64,000 bases of DNA from Neobacillus rhizophilus (lineage in GTDB: Bacteria; Bacillota; Bacilli; Bacillales; Cytobacillaceae). This document shows, piece by piece, positions 19,698-28,787 of the stretch; the stretch's first letter is position 1, and each line of letters begins with the position of its first letter. Below the pieces are notes generated by a model, which had not been told where the DNA came from, made no database searches, and saw only the letters and a program-made list of their open reading frames with translations. A program made the translations under genes and the position numbers. The stretch spans positions 24,093-88,092 of the forward strand of contig NZ_JAGYPF010000002.1 in the NCBI RefSeq assembly GCF_018343535.1, in the 5' to 3' direction.

Positions 19698-21016
19698 AAT
19701 ATGAAAATATAAAATCCGTTATCTTAACAATATTGGTGTTCATCAGTATTTTTTTAACCTGGAATCTTTGGACGTACCAGCCTAACTTCGACACGATGGA
19801 AAATGACAGCTATGTGGCGGAAGTCTCGGTGAGTGAAAAGCAGGAACTGCAGAAAATTGTCCGTCCTGACCGAATTTTGTTTCATATTAAAAATGATCAC
19901 TATGGGACCAATAATCCGGATGAAATAGACAATGTCATTAAGGAAATTAGCAAATGGTCTATCTTTGATATTAAAAACTATACCGACAATGTTGAAAACA
20001 TTAATGACCTTATTCACAGTCCCGGAAACGCGGAAATAGTGTTTCCGGGTGAGGTCCCAATCGCTTTATATCGTGGTGTCTTAAACATTGAAGGAAAAAA
20101 GGTTCCTTCCTTTAATTTTAATAGAATGATTATTAATGTGGAGAATTCCAGCAATGAGAATGGAATCGTCTATTTTGTTTCATCAGAAAACCAGCAGGTT
20201 TATATCAGTCATATTTCACCGGCCAATTTAACTGCATTTAACCGGGACATTTTCAAAAACGCACCCCGCTTACCGCGATATTTTGCGTATAAGCCCTCGG
20301 ATAATAAAACGATCTTTTTACCGGAAGGCGAAACAGATATGAAAACATATAAGTATTTGCCTGTTACCCTTAATTCGGAAAAATTTAAAGAAGCCTTATT
20401 CCGAGACCCAAGCAATGTGCAGAAGAACCCAATTCGTGCAGGGGAAGAATATACAAGTGATTCAAGTAAAATGACAGTCAGTGATGATACGAATATACTT
20501 TCATATGTCAATCCCACTGCAGAGGATGACTTTGTAGATAATTCCTATGACTTAGTGAAGCGAAGTATTGATTTAATCAACGAACATAGTGGATGGACGG
20601 ATTCCTATCATTATGTTTCAAAAAATGAATACAGTGCCACAGTTGTTTTTCGCCTTTATACTGGTGACGGCTACCCAGTTTTCAGTGAACGGGGCATTTC
20701 TGAGATTACAGAGGTATGGGGCCGAAATGAACTTACTAAATATATCCGGCCCAACATTGCCTTAGAGCTGCCGCTGACAACTGAAATGAAAACGGTGAAG
20801 CGGGCTTCCGGTCATGATGTGTTAAATTTCTTGGAGAACAAAAGGAATTTTAAGTCAGAGCTTCTCGAGGAGTTAGTATTAGGGTATCGAATGGATCGGG
20901 ATTCAGAGGAAAACCAGTTAATCCTTTTAGAGCCTGCCTGGTTCTATCGCTACGATAAACAATGGGGAGAGCTTACGATGGATGACCTAGGGGGGCCGGC
21001 ACATGGATTGGAGTAA
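19694..21016 (+). CDS. yycH: WalK regulatory protein YycH (WalH)
   Basis: Membrane-anchored extracytoplasmic protein that, with YycI, binds WalK and tunes its activity. One N-terminal transmembrane helix (about 8-28, SVILTILVFISIFLTW), then two extracellular YycH domains. I take the ATG at 19694, which overlaps the walK stop as ATGA; an ATG six bases upstream is also possible. About 440 residues, as in the family. Confidence 0.93.
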   Translation: MKYENIKSVILTILVFISIFLTWNLWTYQPNFDTMENDSYVAEVSVSEKQELQKIVRPDRILFHIKNDHYGTNNPDEIDNVIKEISKWSIFDIKNYTDNVENINDLIHSPGNAEIVFPGEVPIALYRGVLNIEGKKVPSFNFNRMIINVENSSNENGIVYFVSSENQQVYISHISPANLTAFNRDIFKNAPRLPRYFAYKPSDNKTIFLPEGETDMKTYKYLPVTLNSEKFKEALFRDPSNVQKNPIRAGEEYTSDSSKMTVSDDTNILSYVNPTAEDDFVDNSYDLVKRSIDLINEHSGWTDSYHYVSKNEYSATVVFRLYTGDGYPVFSERGISEITEVWGRNELTKYIRPNIALELPLTTEMKTVKRASGHDVLNFLENKRNFKSELLEELVLGYRMDRDSEENQLILLEPAWFYRYDKQWGELTMDDLGGPAHGLE

Positions 21017-21800
21017 AATTAAGACAATTTTCATCGTTACATTCTTAATCCTGGATGTATATCTGTTATTTCAATTTATGAAAATCCGTGATGCCAATAA
21101 ATATGAATTCGTAACTGAAACTACTTTTGAAGAGAAACTAAAGGCTGACGAAATTAAATACGAGGAACTGCCGACAGCGAAAATAAAGTCGCAGTACTTA
21201 AGTGCAAAACCAAAGGTTTTTACAAAAAGTGATACGGCAAAGCTGAAAGGGCAGTCCGTTACCCTTAAGGACCCCGGTACCACCCTTCAAGCGGAATTTG
21301 AAAAGCCGTTTGCATTAAGTAATAAGTTCGAACCTGCCGAATTGGCATCCTTTTTAAAGGACAATATTTTGTATGGAGACCAGTATCAATTTGGGGAGAA
21401 AAATGAGAAAAAGAGTACGATCACCTATTTTCAACAATATGAAAGCTATCCATTATACAAAAATATTAATGGGATGATTACCTTTACGTATAATTCTGAA
21501 AATCAAATAGTCTCTTATCAGCAGACCTATCTTGAGGGCTTCGAAAAGATGGCGGCGAAGGAAGAAATACTCACGCCGTTAAAAGCGATTGAAACGTTGC
21601 ACCAAAAGGGAGTCATCAAACCAAAAAGCAAGATTACCAAGGTCGAGCTTGGCTACTCAACACGTATCCAATTAGCAGCCTCCCAGGTGTTAGCGCCAAC
21701 CTGGCACTTTGCGGTCAATGATAAGGAAAATCTATTTGTGAATGCTTTTGAAGGGCAAATCATCCAATTCAAAAGCGATGAAAAAACTAATGTGGAGTGA
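21003..21800 (+). CDS. yycI: WalK regulatory protein YycI (WalI)
   Basis: Partner of YycH in WalK control. A single N-terminal helix (about 6-24, [18 protein letters not shown]) anchors an extracellular domain structurally similar to the YycH C-terminal domain. 265 residues. Overlaps yycH by 14 bases, so expression is coupled. Confidence 0.93.
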   Translation: MDWSKIKTIFIVTFLILDVYLLFQFMKIRDANKYEFVTETTFEEKLKADEIKYEELPTAKIKSQYLSAKPKVFTKSDTAKLKGQSVTLKDPGTTLQAEFEKPFALSNKFEPAELASFLKDNILYGDQYQFGEKNEKKSTITYFQQYESYPLYKNINGMITFTYNSENQIVSYQQTYLEGFEKMAAKEEILTPLKAIETLHQKGVIKPKSKITKVELGYSTRIQLAASQVLAPTWHFAVNDKENLFVNAFEGQIIQFKSDEKTNVE

Positions 21801-21805
21801 AATGT

Positions 21806-22603
21806 ATGTCTTTACGTTATAGCATTCTTACAAGCGGGAGTACAGGCAACGCCCTATATGTAGAGGCTGAAGAGCACTCCTTTCTGGTCGATGCAGGCTT
21901 AAGCGGAAAGCAAATGGAGGCGCTGTTTCAGCAAATCGACCGGGATATCAGCAAGCTTTCTGCCGTTTTTGTAACACACGAGCATAGCGATCATATCAAA
22001 GGGATTGGCGTTTTAGCGCGTAAATATAAGCTGCCAGTCTATGCAAATGAAAAAACCTGGCGGGCTATGGATGGTTTAGTAGGTGCAATCCCAACTGAGC
22101 AGAAGTTTGTGTTTGATATGGAATCGGTAAAAAGCTTTGGTTCAGTGCAAATTGAATCTTTTGGGGTCTCCCACGATGCGGCTGAGCCAATGTTTTATAT
22201 TTTCCATCATTCCGGCGGCAAAAAACTCGTGCAAATTACTGATACCGGTTATGTAAGCGATCGGATGAAGGGCATAATCAAAGATGCCGATGTATATATT
22301 TTTGAATCCAATCATGATGTGCAAATGCTAAGGATGGGTAGATATCCTTGGAACATTAAACGAAGAATCTTAAGTGATGTCGGCCATGTTTCCAATGAAG
22401 ATGCAGCACTTGCGATGAGTGAGGTCGTTGGTGACCGGACCAAACGGATTTATCTCGCCCATTTAAGCCTAGATAACAATATGAAGGATTTAGCAAGAAT
22501 GTCAGTGTCACAGACTTTGGAAAGCCGCGGCTTAATAGTCGGCGAACAATTTGACCTGTATGACACAGATCCAAAAATACCGACCGTGCTAACTGCAGTA
22601 TAG
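21806..22603 (+). CDS. walJ: MBL-fold hydrolase WalJ (YycJ)
   Basis: Metallo-beta-lactamase-fold protein of the wal operon, reported in related bacteria to act as a 5'-3' exonuclease/phosphodiesterase linked to DNA replication and wall coordination. Metal-binding motif [10 protein letters not shown] (about 57-66), a further His in [10 protein letters not shown], Asp in QITDTGYV, and HLSLDN. ATG at 21806 is preferred over a GTG at 21797 because of GTGGAG spacing; this gives 265 residues. Confidence 0.92.
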   Translation: MSLRYSILTSGSTGNALYVEAEEHSFLVDAGLSGKQMEALFQQIDRDISKLSAVFVTHEHSDHIKGIGVLARKYKLPVYANEKTWRAMDGLVGAIPTEQKFVFDMESVKSFGSVQIESFGVSHDAAEPMFYIFHHSGGKKLVQITDTGYVSDRMKGIIKDADVYIFESNHDVQMLRMGRYPWNIKRRILSDVGHVSNEDAALAMSEVVGDRTKRIYLAHLSLDNNMKDLARMSVSQTLESRGLIVGEQFDLYDTDPKIPTVLTAV

Positions 22604-22641
22604 AGAGGTTGCTTTCACTTTGAAGGCTCCTCTCTTTTTTT
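22602..22641 (+). terminator. Terminator after walJ
   Basis: GAGAGG paired with CCTCTC around a loop, followed by seven T residues; htrA probably has its own promoter. Confidence 0.7.
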
Positions 22642-22783
22642 AGTATGAAAAAAGTATGAACAAAAGATGAAGTTTTATGAAATATTATGCAAATTTTTAG
22701 TAAATTCCTTGTATTGGAGTATAATTGTTTATATAAGCCAAAATAAACGTTAGCAATGGTTCTGTAGAGAGGAATGGTGTAAA

Positions 22784-24019
22784 TTGGGTTATTATGATGA
22801 TCATTCTCCAAATCGCTATCGGGAGCAAAAAGGAAATAAAAGTGGAATTTTTATTGCCAGCCTGGTTGGAGCCGTTTTGGGAGCCATTTTGGTGATTGTC
22901 TCCATCCCTGCTCTTGCCAACCGCGGTGTACTTCCATACAAAGTAGAGCCACAGCAGAGTACTGTGACAGAAATAGATAATACATCTAAGCAAAATGTTG
23001 TACATAAACAAATATCGTATGATGTTAACACCAATATCACCAATGCTATCGATAAAACAGCTGATGCTGTTGTTGGAATTAATAATATCCAGTCATCAGG
23101 ATTCTGGGATAACGGGGAAAATAATACTGAGGATCCGGCAGGAACCGGGTCAGGGGTGATTTATAAGGCAGCAGGCAGCAGGGCTTTTGTGGTAACAAAC
23201 CACCACGTTGTTGAGGGGGCTACAAAGCTCGAGGTTAGTCTCTCGGATGGTACAAAGATACCAGCCAAGCTATTAGGAAGCGATATTTGGACAGACTTGG
23301 CCGTGCTTGAAGTGGATGCTGGAAAAATCAAAAAGGTTGCGGAATTCGGTGATTCTGACAGTTTAAAAATGGGTGAACCGGTTATTGCCATTGGCAACCC
23401 GCTTGGTCCTACCTTCTCTGGTTCAGTCACACAGGGAATTATCTCCGGATTGAAACGGACTATTCCGGTTGATATCAATCAGGATGGCATCATTGATTGG
23501 CAATCAGAAGTATTGCAAACCGATGCTGCCATCAATCCAGGAAACAGCGGCGGTGCTTTAATTAATATGGCCGGTCAGGTAATCGGTATTAATTCGATGA
23601 AAATTTCCCAGGAGGCCGTTGAAGGAATCGGCTTATCGATTCCGATAAATTCAGCTAAGCCGGTCATTAATGATTTAGAACAATTCGGCAGCGTCAAGCG
23701 GCCATATATGGGTATAGATCTAAAATCGGTTGATGAAATTCCTGCCTATTACCAGCAGGAAGCATTAAAATTGCCGCGCGATGTGACCCATGGGGTTGCA
23801 ATTCGCCAGGTAGTTCCAAGCTCGCCAGCCGCTGTTGCGGGACTGCAGGAATTGGATGTCATTGTTGAAATGGACGGACAGAAAATCAATGATGTCATCG
23901 ACTTGAGAAAGCATTTATATCAGGTAAAGAAAATCGGTGAACAGATGACGATTAAATTCTATCGGGACGGCAAACTCAAAGAGGTAACTATGACATTGGC
24001 TAGTGATAAAACTCAATAA
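22784..24019 (+). CDS. htrC: HtrA-type serine protease (YycK/HtrC)
   Basis: Membrane-anchored S1C quality-control protease. One transmembrane helix (about 22-45), then a trypsin-like domain with the triad His in VVTNHHVVEGA, Asp in TDLAVLEV and Ser in NPGNSGGAL, and a C-terminal PDZ domain (about 310-405). 411 residues. The start is a TTG at 22784 (MGYYDDHSPN) after AGAGAGG. Located at the end of the wal cluster, as for htrC in B. subtilis. Confidence 0.93.
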   Translation: MGYYDDHSPNRYREQKGNKSGIFIASLVGAVLGAILVIVSIPALANRGVLPYKVEPQQSTVTEIDNTSKQNVVHKQISYDVNTNITNAIDKTADAVVGINNIQSSGFWDNGENNTEDPAGTGSGVIYKAAGSRAFVVTNHHVVEGATKLEVSLSDGTKIPAKLLGSDIWTDLAVLEVDAGKIKKVAEFGDSDSLKMGEPVIAIGNPLGPTFSGSVTQGIISGLKRTIPVDINQDGIIDWQSEVLQTDAAINPGNSGGALINMAGQVIGINSMKISQEAVEGIGLSIPINSAKPVINDLEQFGSVKRPYMGIDLKSVDEIPAYYQQEALKLPRDVTHGVAIRQVVPSSPAAVAGLQELDVIVEMDGQKINDVIDLRKHLYQVKKIGEQMTIKFYRDGKLKEVTMTLASDKTQ

Positions 24020-24033
24020 TGCTGCTGATTTAG

Positions 24034-24064
24034 GGAAGTGATAAATTCACTTCTCTTTTTCCTT
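24034..24064 (+). terminator. Terminator after htrA
   Basis: GAAGTGA paired with TCACTTC, then TCTTTTTCC. Confidence 0.7.
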
Positions 24065-24158
24065 TTGCTATGATAAATGAGGCTTTTAGCTTGTTTTGAA
24101 CACGTTGGTTTGGTAAAAGCTATAGATGATTGAATATTGTTCGGGATGGTGTAATAAA

Positions 24159-24317
24159 ATGATTTATTGTTGTGAGGAACATGTGAGTGAGGCAATGGAT
24201 ACAATTTTGGAGGAATATGAAACCTATCCAATTTTAAATAAATTGGATGTGGATAATTTATCAACAACCTGTGAATATTGTCGAAAACAGGCTGTATATA
24301 TTGTGGGGAACAAATGA
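24159..24317 (+). CDS. yyzF: Small CxxH/CxxC zinc-binding protein YyzF
   Basis: A 52-residue protein with CCEEH near the N-terminus and CEYCRKQ near the C-terminus, the four ligands expected of the YyzF CxxH/CxxC family. Function unknown. The start is ATG 24159 after GGATGGTG; an upstream ATG at 24126 would add 11 poorly conserved residues. Always found between htrA and rlmH in Bacillus. A DnaA box lies inside the gene. Confidence 0.88.
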   Translation: MIYCCEEHVSEAMDTILEEYETYPILNKLDVDNLSTTCEYCRKQAVYIVGNK

Positions 24318-24371
24318 TTCCATACAAGATGTGGATAAAAATGTGAATATGTGGATAACTTCTGTGGATAT
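24248..24371. promoter_or_regulatory. DnaA-box cluster upstream of rlmH
   Basis: Three exact TGTGGATAA boxes (24248-24256, 24330-24338, 24350-24358) and one 8/9 match TGTGGATAT (24363-24371), all on the same strand. B. subtilis has one of its known DnaA-box clusters at yydA (rlmH), where DnaA binding limits initiation. Position and orientation are conserved. Confidence 0.85.
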
Positions 24372-24417
24372 CTTGTTTGTAAACTGTTTGTAATCAAATG
24401 TTAAAGGATTGTGAATT

Positions 24418-24897
24418 GTGAATATCTCTATTATTACGGTTGGTAAACTGAAAGAAAAGTATTTGAAGCAGGGAATTGAGGAGTATTTAAAGAGATTATC
24501 GGCATATGCCAAGGTAGAAGTCATCGAGGTTGCCGATGAAAAGGCCCCTGAAGAATTAAGCGAGCTGGAAATGGTACAGGTGAAACACAAAGAAGGCGAA
24601 CGGATTTTGGGGAAAATTAGTCAGGATACATATGTGATTGCGTTGGCGATTCAAGGAAAAATGCAATCATCGGAAGAGTTGGCGGATACTTTGGATAAAC
24701 TAGCGACTTATGGAAAAAGTAAGTTAGCTTTCGTAATTGGCGGATCATTGGGGTTAAGTGATGAGGTGGTAAAAAGATCGAACGAGCAGCTGTCTTTTTC
24801 GAGAATGACATTCCCACATCAATTGATGAGGTTGATATTGGTTGAACAGGTTTACCGGGCATTTCGGATAAATCGGGGGGAACCGTACCATAAGTAA
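24418..24897 (+). CDS. rlmH: 23S rRNA pseudouridine-1915 N3-methyltransferase RlmH
   Basis: SPOUT methyltransferase that modifies pseudouridine 1915 in helix 69 of 23S rRNA. 159 residues with the SAM-binding trefoil segment [13 protein letters not shown] and the conserved C-terminus [13 protein letters not shown] start at 24418. Its last codons are the attachment site of the inserted element: the gene is complete, and its stop is TAA on the left junction, whereas the right junction would give TGA. It is homologous to orfX, the SCC integration target in staphylococci. Confidence 0.97.
   Translation: MNISIITVGKLKEKYLKQGIEEYLKRLSAYAKVEVIEVADEKAPEELSELEMVQVKHKEGERILGKISQDTYVIALAIQGKMQSSEELADTLDKLATYGKSKLAFVIGGSLGLSDEVVKRSNEQLSFSRMTFPHQLMRLILVEQVYRAFRINRGEPYHK
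24880..24895 (+). repeat. Left attachment site of the SCC-like element
   Basis: GAACCGTACCATAAGT, in the last rlmH codons. It matches the copy at 50904-50919 in 15 of 16 positions. Confidence 0.85.
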
Positions 24898-24914
24898 CGG
24901 CGAAATTTTTAATT
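24898..24914 (+). repeat. Left terminal inverted repeat of the element
   Basis: CGGCGAAATTTTTAATT; its reverse complement matches 50871-50887 in 13 of 17 positions, with the GC-rich CGGCGAAA end perfect. Confidence 0.6.
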
Positions 24915-24956
24915 AAGATATTGGATTAAATAGATGAGTCACTTAATAAATTACAG

Positions 24957-24998
24957 TAAAAGAAGAAGAAATGAAAATTCCTTCTTCTTTTTTTTTAT
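24957..24998 (+). terminator. Terminator for rlmH, inside the element
   Basis: AAGAAGAAG paired with CTTCTTCTT, then a long T-run. The element supplies a terminator to its host gene. Confidence 0.75.
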
Positions 24999-25170
24999 TT
25001 CTAACACTAACAATAAGACTTAAAAACCCAGTGAATTGGAAAAAGGAAAAATGCTCTTCTCTATTACTCGTGCTATAATAATTTAGTAGTAAAGTGTGAT
25101 ATAATAATAGATTTTTTATTTTAATCAGGGTATTTTTTCATAGATTCAAAGCATATTAGGGGGATAAATC
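24999..25170 (+). promoter_or_regulatory. Upstream region of the hsd operon
   Basis: AT-rich, with two TATAAT hexamers (25074-25079 and 25100-25105) but no clear -35 at either. Confidence 0.35.
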
Positions 25171-27576
25171 ATGGCAATTAAAAAATCGGAATTATATAGT
25201 TCGCTTTGGTCAAGTTGTGATGAATTAAGAGGAGGAATGGATGCGAGTCAGTACAAGGATTATGTACTAGTAATGTTATTTATTAAGTATATAAGTGATA
25301 AATATGCTGATGAACCATTCGCGCCTATTACTATACCAAAAGGTTCAAGCTTCAAAGATATGGTTGATTTAAAGGGTAAATCAACTATTGGTGACGATAT
25401 TAACAAGAAAATAATTGGTCCAATTGCCGATGCAAATAAATTAACTGACATGCCAGACTTTAATGATGTAACAAAACTTGGCAGCGGTAAAGAGATGGTT
25501 GATCGTCTTACTAACCTAATAGCAATTTTTGAACGTAAGGAATTAGATTTTAGCAAAAATCGTGCTGACGGTGATGATATTTTAGGTGATGCTTATGAAT
25601 ATTTAATGCGTCACTTTGCTTCAGAAAGTGGTAAAAGTAAAGGCCAGTTTTATACTCCAGCGGAAGTGAGCCGTATCATGGCTAAGATCATTGGTATTAA
25701 TAGTTCAAATAGTAGTGCTTCGACTACAGCCTATGATCCTACATGTGGTTCTGGGTCACTATTACTAAAAGTAGCAGATGAGGCTGAAAAAAGTATATCT
25801 TTATATGGTCAAGAGAAGGATTCAACAACAGCAGGGTTAGCAAGAATGAATATGATCCTTCACAACAATCCTTTAGCAGAAATTAAACAGGGAAATACTT
25901 TAGCTAATCCTTTATTTCTTGATGAACAAGGAAACCTTAAAACCTTTGATTATATCGTTGCCAATCCTCCTTTTAGTGATAAAAGATGGGGAAATGGAGT
26001 TGACCCGGATAAGGATCAATATGGTAGATTTGTAGATTATGGAGTACCTCCGGAGAAAAATGGAGATTTTGCTTATTTATTGCACATAATCCGTTCATTA
26101 AAAAGCAAAGGGAAAGGTGCTTGTATCTTACCTCATGGAGTGCTGTTTAGAGGTAATGCTGAAGCAGAAATAAGGAAAAACCTAATAAAAAAAGGCTATA
26201 TCAAAGGAATAATAGGATTACCTGCAAATTTATTTTATGGAACAGGAATACCAGCATGTATTATCGTAATTGACAAAGAACATGCGGCAAGTCGTAAAGG
26301 TATTTTCTTGATAGATGCAAGTAAAGGCTTTTTAAAGGATGGAAACAAAAATAGATTACGTAGTATGGATATCCACAAAATTGTAGATGTATTTAATAAG
26401 CAAATAGAAGAAGATAAGTATTCTAGAATGGTCCCATTTTCTGAGATTGAGAAGAATGAATACAGTCTTAATATTTCCCGTTATATTGATAGTAAGGAAA
26501 AAGAAGACATTCAAGATATTAATGCTCATCTATTAGGCGGCATTCCTAATGTTGATATAGATGAATTAAATGACTATTGGAAGGTTTTCCCTAACCTAAG
26601 GGTATCTTTATTTGAAAATACAAAAAGGGAACAATATTTAACATTAAAAATTAATAAAGACGATATTAAACAGACAATTTTCAATCACCAAGAATTTATA
26701 GATTTTACAGCAGAAATGAATGTAATATTTTCAGATTGGAAAATAAAGAATACAAATAAGCTTAAAGAGCTTAAAGTTGGTTTAAACCCTAAAGAGTTAA
26801 TATTTGAATTATCTGAGGATATACTTACACATTATTATGGAAAAAAATTAATCTCTAAATATGATGTATACCAACATCTTATGGATTATTGGGCAGAGAT
26901 TATGCAGGACGATAGTTATTTAATTTCTTCTGATGGTTGGAAGGCAGAGACCTACAGAATTTATGTAGAAAATAAACAGAAGAAAATGGTAGATAAAGGA
27001 TGGACTTGTGATCTAATTCCTAAGGAACTTGTAATTAACCGTTATTTCATTAAGGAAAAGCAACTCATAGAATCATTAGAATCTGAAAGTGAACTTTTGG
27101 CTACCCAACTTGTTGAAATGGAAGAGGAGCATAGTGGTGAAGACGGTTATTTTTCTGAATTAGATAAAATAAATAAAGGAAATGTTAAGGCTCGTTTAAA
27201 AGAGATTCAAAATGATGACAAGACAAAAGATGAAATTAATACATTAAAGGCTTATCTCGACTTAACAGACAAATTAGCAAAAATAAATAAAAAGTTAAAA
27301 GAAGCTAATGCTGAACTAGATAAAAAACTTTATGAAAAATATCCGGCTTTAGCTGTTGATGAAATAAAATCGTTAGTTGTAGATGATAAATGGATGGCTA
27401 GTATCGAGCAAAATATTCAGACTGAATTAGATAGAATTATTCAACGATTGACTCTGCGAATAAAAGAGCTTGCAGAACGCTACGAAACTCCACTGCCTTT
27501 GCAAAGTGCTGAAGTAGAGGAACTAGAAAAGAGTGTAAATAGCCACCTCGAAAGGATGGGGTTTGTATGGATGTAA
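25171..27576 (+). CDS. hsdM: Type I restriction-modification methyltransferase HsdM
   Basis: N6-adenine methyltransferase subunit. N-terminal HsdM helical domain (about 1-145), SAM-binding motif I in DPTCGSGSLLL (near 188), and the catalytic NPPF (near 265). After the methylase domain, from about residue 470, an extra charged, largely helical region extends to residue 801, including a coiled-coil stretch around 640-720 (LESESELLATQL, KLKEANAELDKKL). This is longer than the EcoKI-type subunit (about 530) but occurs in one HsdM subfamily. ATG at 25171 after AGGGGG. Overlaps hsdS by 10 bases. Confidence 0.95.
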   Translation: MAIKKSELYSSLWSSCDELRGGMDASQYKDYVLVMLFIKYISDKYADEPFAPITIPKGSSFKDMVDLKGKSTIGDDINKKIIGPIADANKLTDMPDFNDVTKLGSGKEMVDRLTNLIAIFERKELDFSKNRADGDDILGDAYEYLMRHFASESGKSKGQFYTPAEVSRIMAKIIGINSSNSSASTTAYDPTCGSGSLLLKVADEAEKSISLYGQEKDSTTAGLARMNMILHNNPLAEIKQGNTLANPLFLDEQGNLKTFDYIVANPPFSDKRWGNGVDPDKDQYGRFVDYGVPPEKNGDFAYLLHIIRSLKSKGKGACILPHGVLFRGNAEAEIRKNLIKKGYIKGIIGLPANLFYGTGIPACIIVIDKEHAASRKGIFLIDASKGFLKDGNKNRLRSMDIHKIVDVFNKQIEEDKYSRMVPFSEIEKNEYSLNISRYIDSKEKEDIQDINAHLLGGIPNVDIDELNDYWKVFPNLRVSLFENTKREQYLTLKINKDDIKQTIFNHQEFIDFTAEMNVIFSDWKIKNTNKLKELKVGLNPKELIFELSEDILTHYYGKKLISKYDVYQHLMDYWAEIMQDDSYLISSDGWKAETYRIYVENKQKKMVDKGWTCDLIPKELVINRYFIKEKQLIESLESESELLATQLVEMEEEHSGEDGYFSELDKINKGNVKARLKEIQNDDKTKDEINTLKAYLDLTDKLAKINKKLKEANAELDKKLYEKYPALAVDEIKSLVVDDKWMASIEQNIQTELDRIIQRLTLRIKELAERYETPLPLQSAEVEELEKSVNSHLERMGFVWM

Positions 27577-28787
27577 AAGAAGCGTACAAACAAGTTGAGG
27601 GCGAATTTATTCCTGAAGATTGGGAACTAAAAAGATTGGGGGAAATTTGTACCCCATCAAATAATAGAATAAATCCTTTAACCTCAACAGTTAACTATAA
27701 ATGTGTTGAGTTAGAACACATTTCTCAGGAAACAGGTAGACTTCTAGGATACACAGATTCAAAATTATTAAAAAGCCAAAAAACCTTATTTGAGAAGAAT
27801 GATGTACTTTTTGGAAAATTAAGGCCTTATTTAAAAAAGTACCTTTTGGCAGAATTTGATGGTGTTTGTACCTCTGAAATTTGGGTTTTAAAAACTAAAA
27901 ATGAATTTGATAGTAAATGGCTTTATTATCAAATGCAATCGAATAAGGTAATCAATATTGCAAATCAATCAACAGGCACAAAAATGCCAAGAGCGGAATG
28001 GAAAACGGTTGAAGAAACTCTAATTCCCACACCTTCTTCAAAGATAGAACAGGTTTCTATAGCTGCTGCACTTTCAGATATCGATAATTTAATCCAGTCT
28101 ATTGAAAAACTTATTGATAAAAAACGTGGAATCAAACAGGGTACATTGCAGGAGTTGCTAAAACCTAATGATAACTGGGCTATTAAAAAATTAGGTGAAA
28201 TTGGGGAATGTATTAGGGGAGTTAGTTATAATGGTGATAGTGATTTGTACCAAGATGATACTTGGAATTCTGTGAGGCTTTTTAGATCAAACAATATCCA
28301 AAAATCAACCATTGATTATAATAATCTACAATTTGTTAAAAATACTAGGGTAAAAGAAAAACAGATTCTCCAAGCCGGAGATATATTAATTTGTATGGCA
28401 AACGGAAGCAAAGAATTGGTAGGTAAATCTGCATTCTATTTACCCGAGGACAATCTCAATTATACTTTCGGGGCCTTTATGGGTAGCTTTCGTATCTTTG
28501 ACCAAGATACAGATAAGCGTTTTATCTTTTATAACTTTCAAACATATAGCTATAGATCATTTATTGATATTTTATTATCTGGATCAAGTATAAATAATTT
28601 AAAACCAAGTGACATTGAATCAATAGAAATTGGTTATCCTTCCAAAACGGAGCAGATTCGCATTGCCACAATTCTCTTTGATATGGATAAGGAAATCGTA
28701 GCTTTAGAAAATAAGCTATCTAAATATAAGCAAATAAAACAAGGTATGATGCAGAATCTTTTAACAGGAAGGATTAGGCTAGTATGA
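27567..28787 (+). CDS. hsdS: Type I restriction specificity subunit HsdS
   Basis: Specificity subunit with two target-recognition domains (about 1-165 and 200-375), each followed by a conserved helix (IEKLIDKKRGIKQGTLQELL near 172-195 and ALENKLSKYKQIKQGMMQNLL at the end). 406 residues, normal length, and both domains look intact. Overlaps hsdM and, by four bases, hsdR. The bipartite target sequence cannot be read from the protein. Confidence 0.95.
   Translation: MDVKEAYKQVEGEFIPEDWELKRLGEICTPSNNRINPLTSTVNYKCVELEHISQETGRLLGYTDSKLLKSQKTLFEKNDVLFGKLRPYLKKYLLAEFDGVCTSEIWVLKTKNEFDSKWLYYQMQSNKVINIANQSTGTKMPRAEWKTVEETLIPTPSSKIEQVSIAAALSDIDNLIQSIEKLIDKKRGIKQGTLQELLKPNDNWAIKKLGEIGECIRGVSYNGDSDLYQDDTWNSVRLFRSNNIQKSTIDYNNLQFVKNTRVKEKQILQAGDILICMANGSKELVGKSAFYLPEDNLNYTFGAFMGSFRIFDQDTDKRFIFYNFQTYSYRSFIDILLSGSSINNLKPSDIESIEIGYPSKTEQIRIATILFDMDKEIVALENKLSKYKQIKQGMMQNLLTGRIRLV

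Noticed and set aside
25171..27576. HsdM as a fusion or frameshifted protein because of its 801 residues
   Set aside because: The reading frame is open throughout and long HsdM subunits with C-terminal extensions are known in one subfamily.
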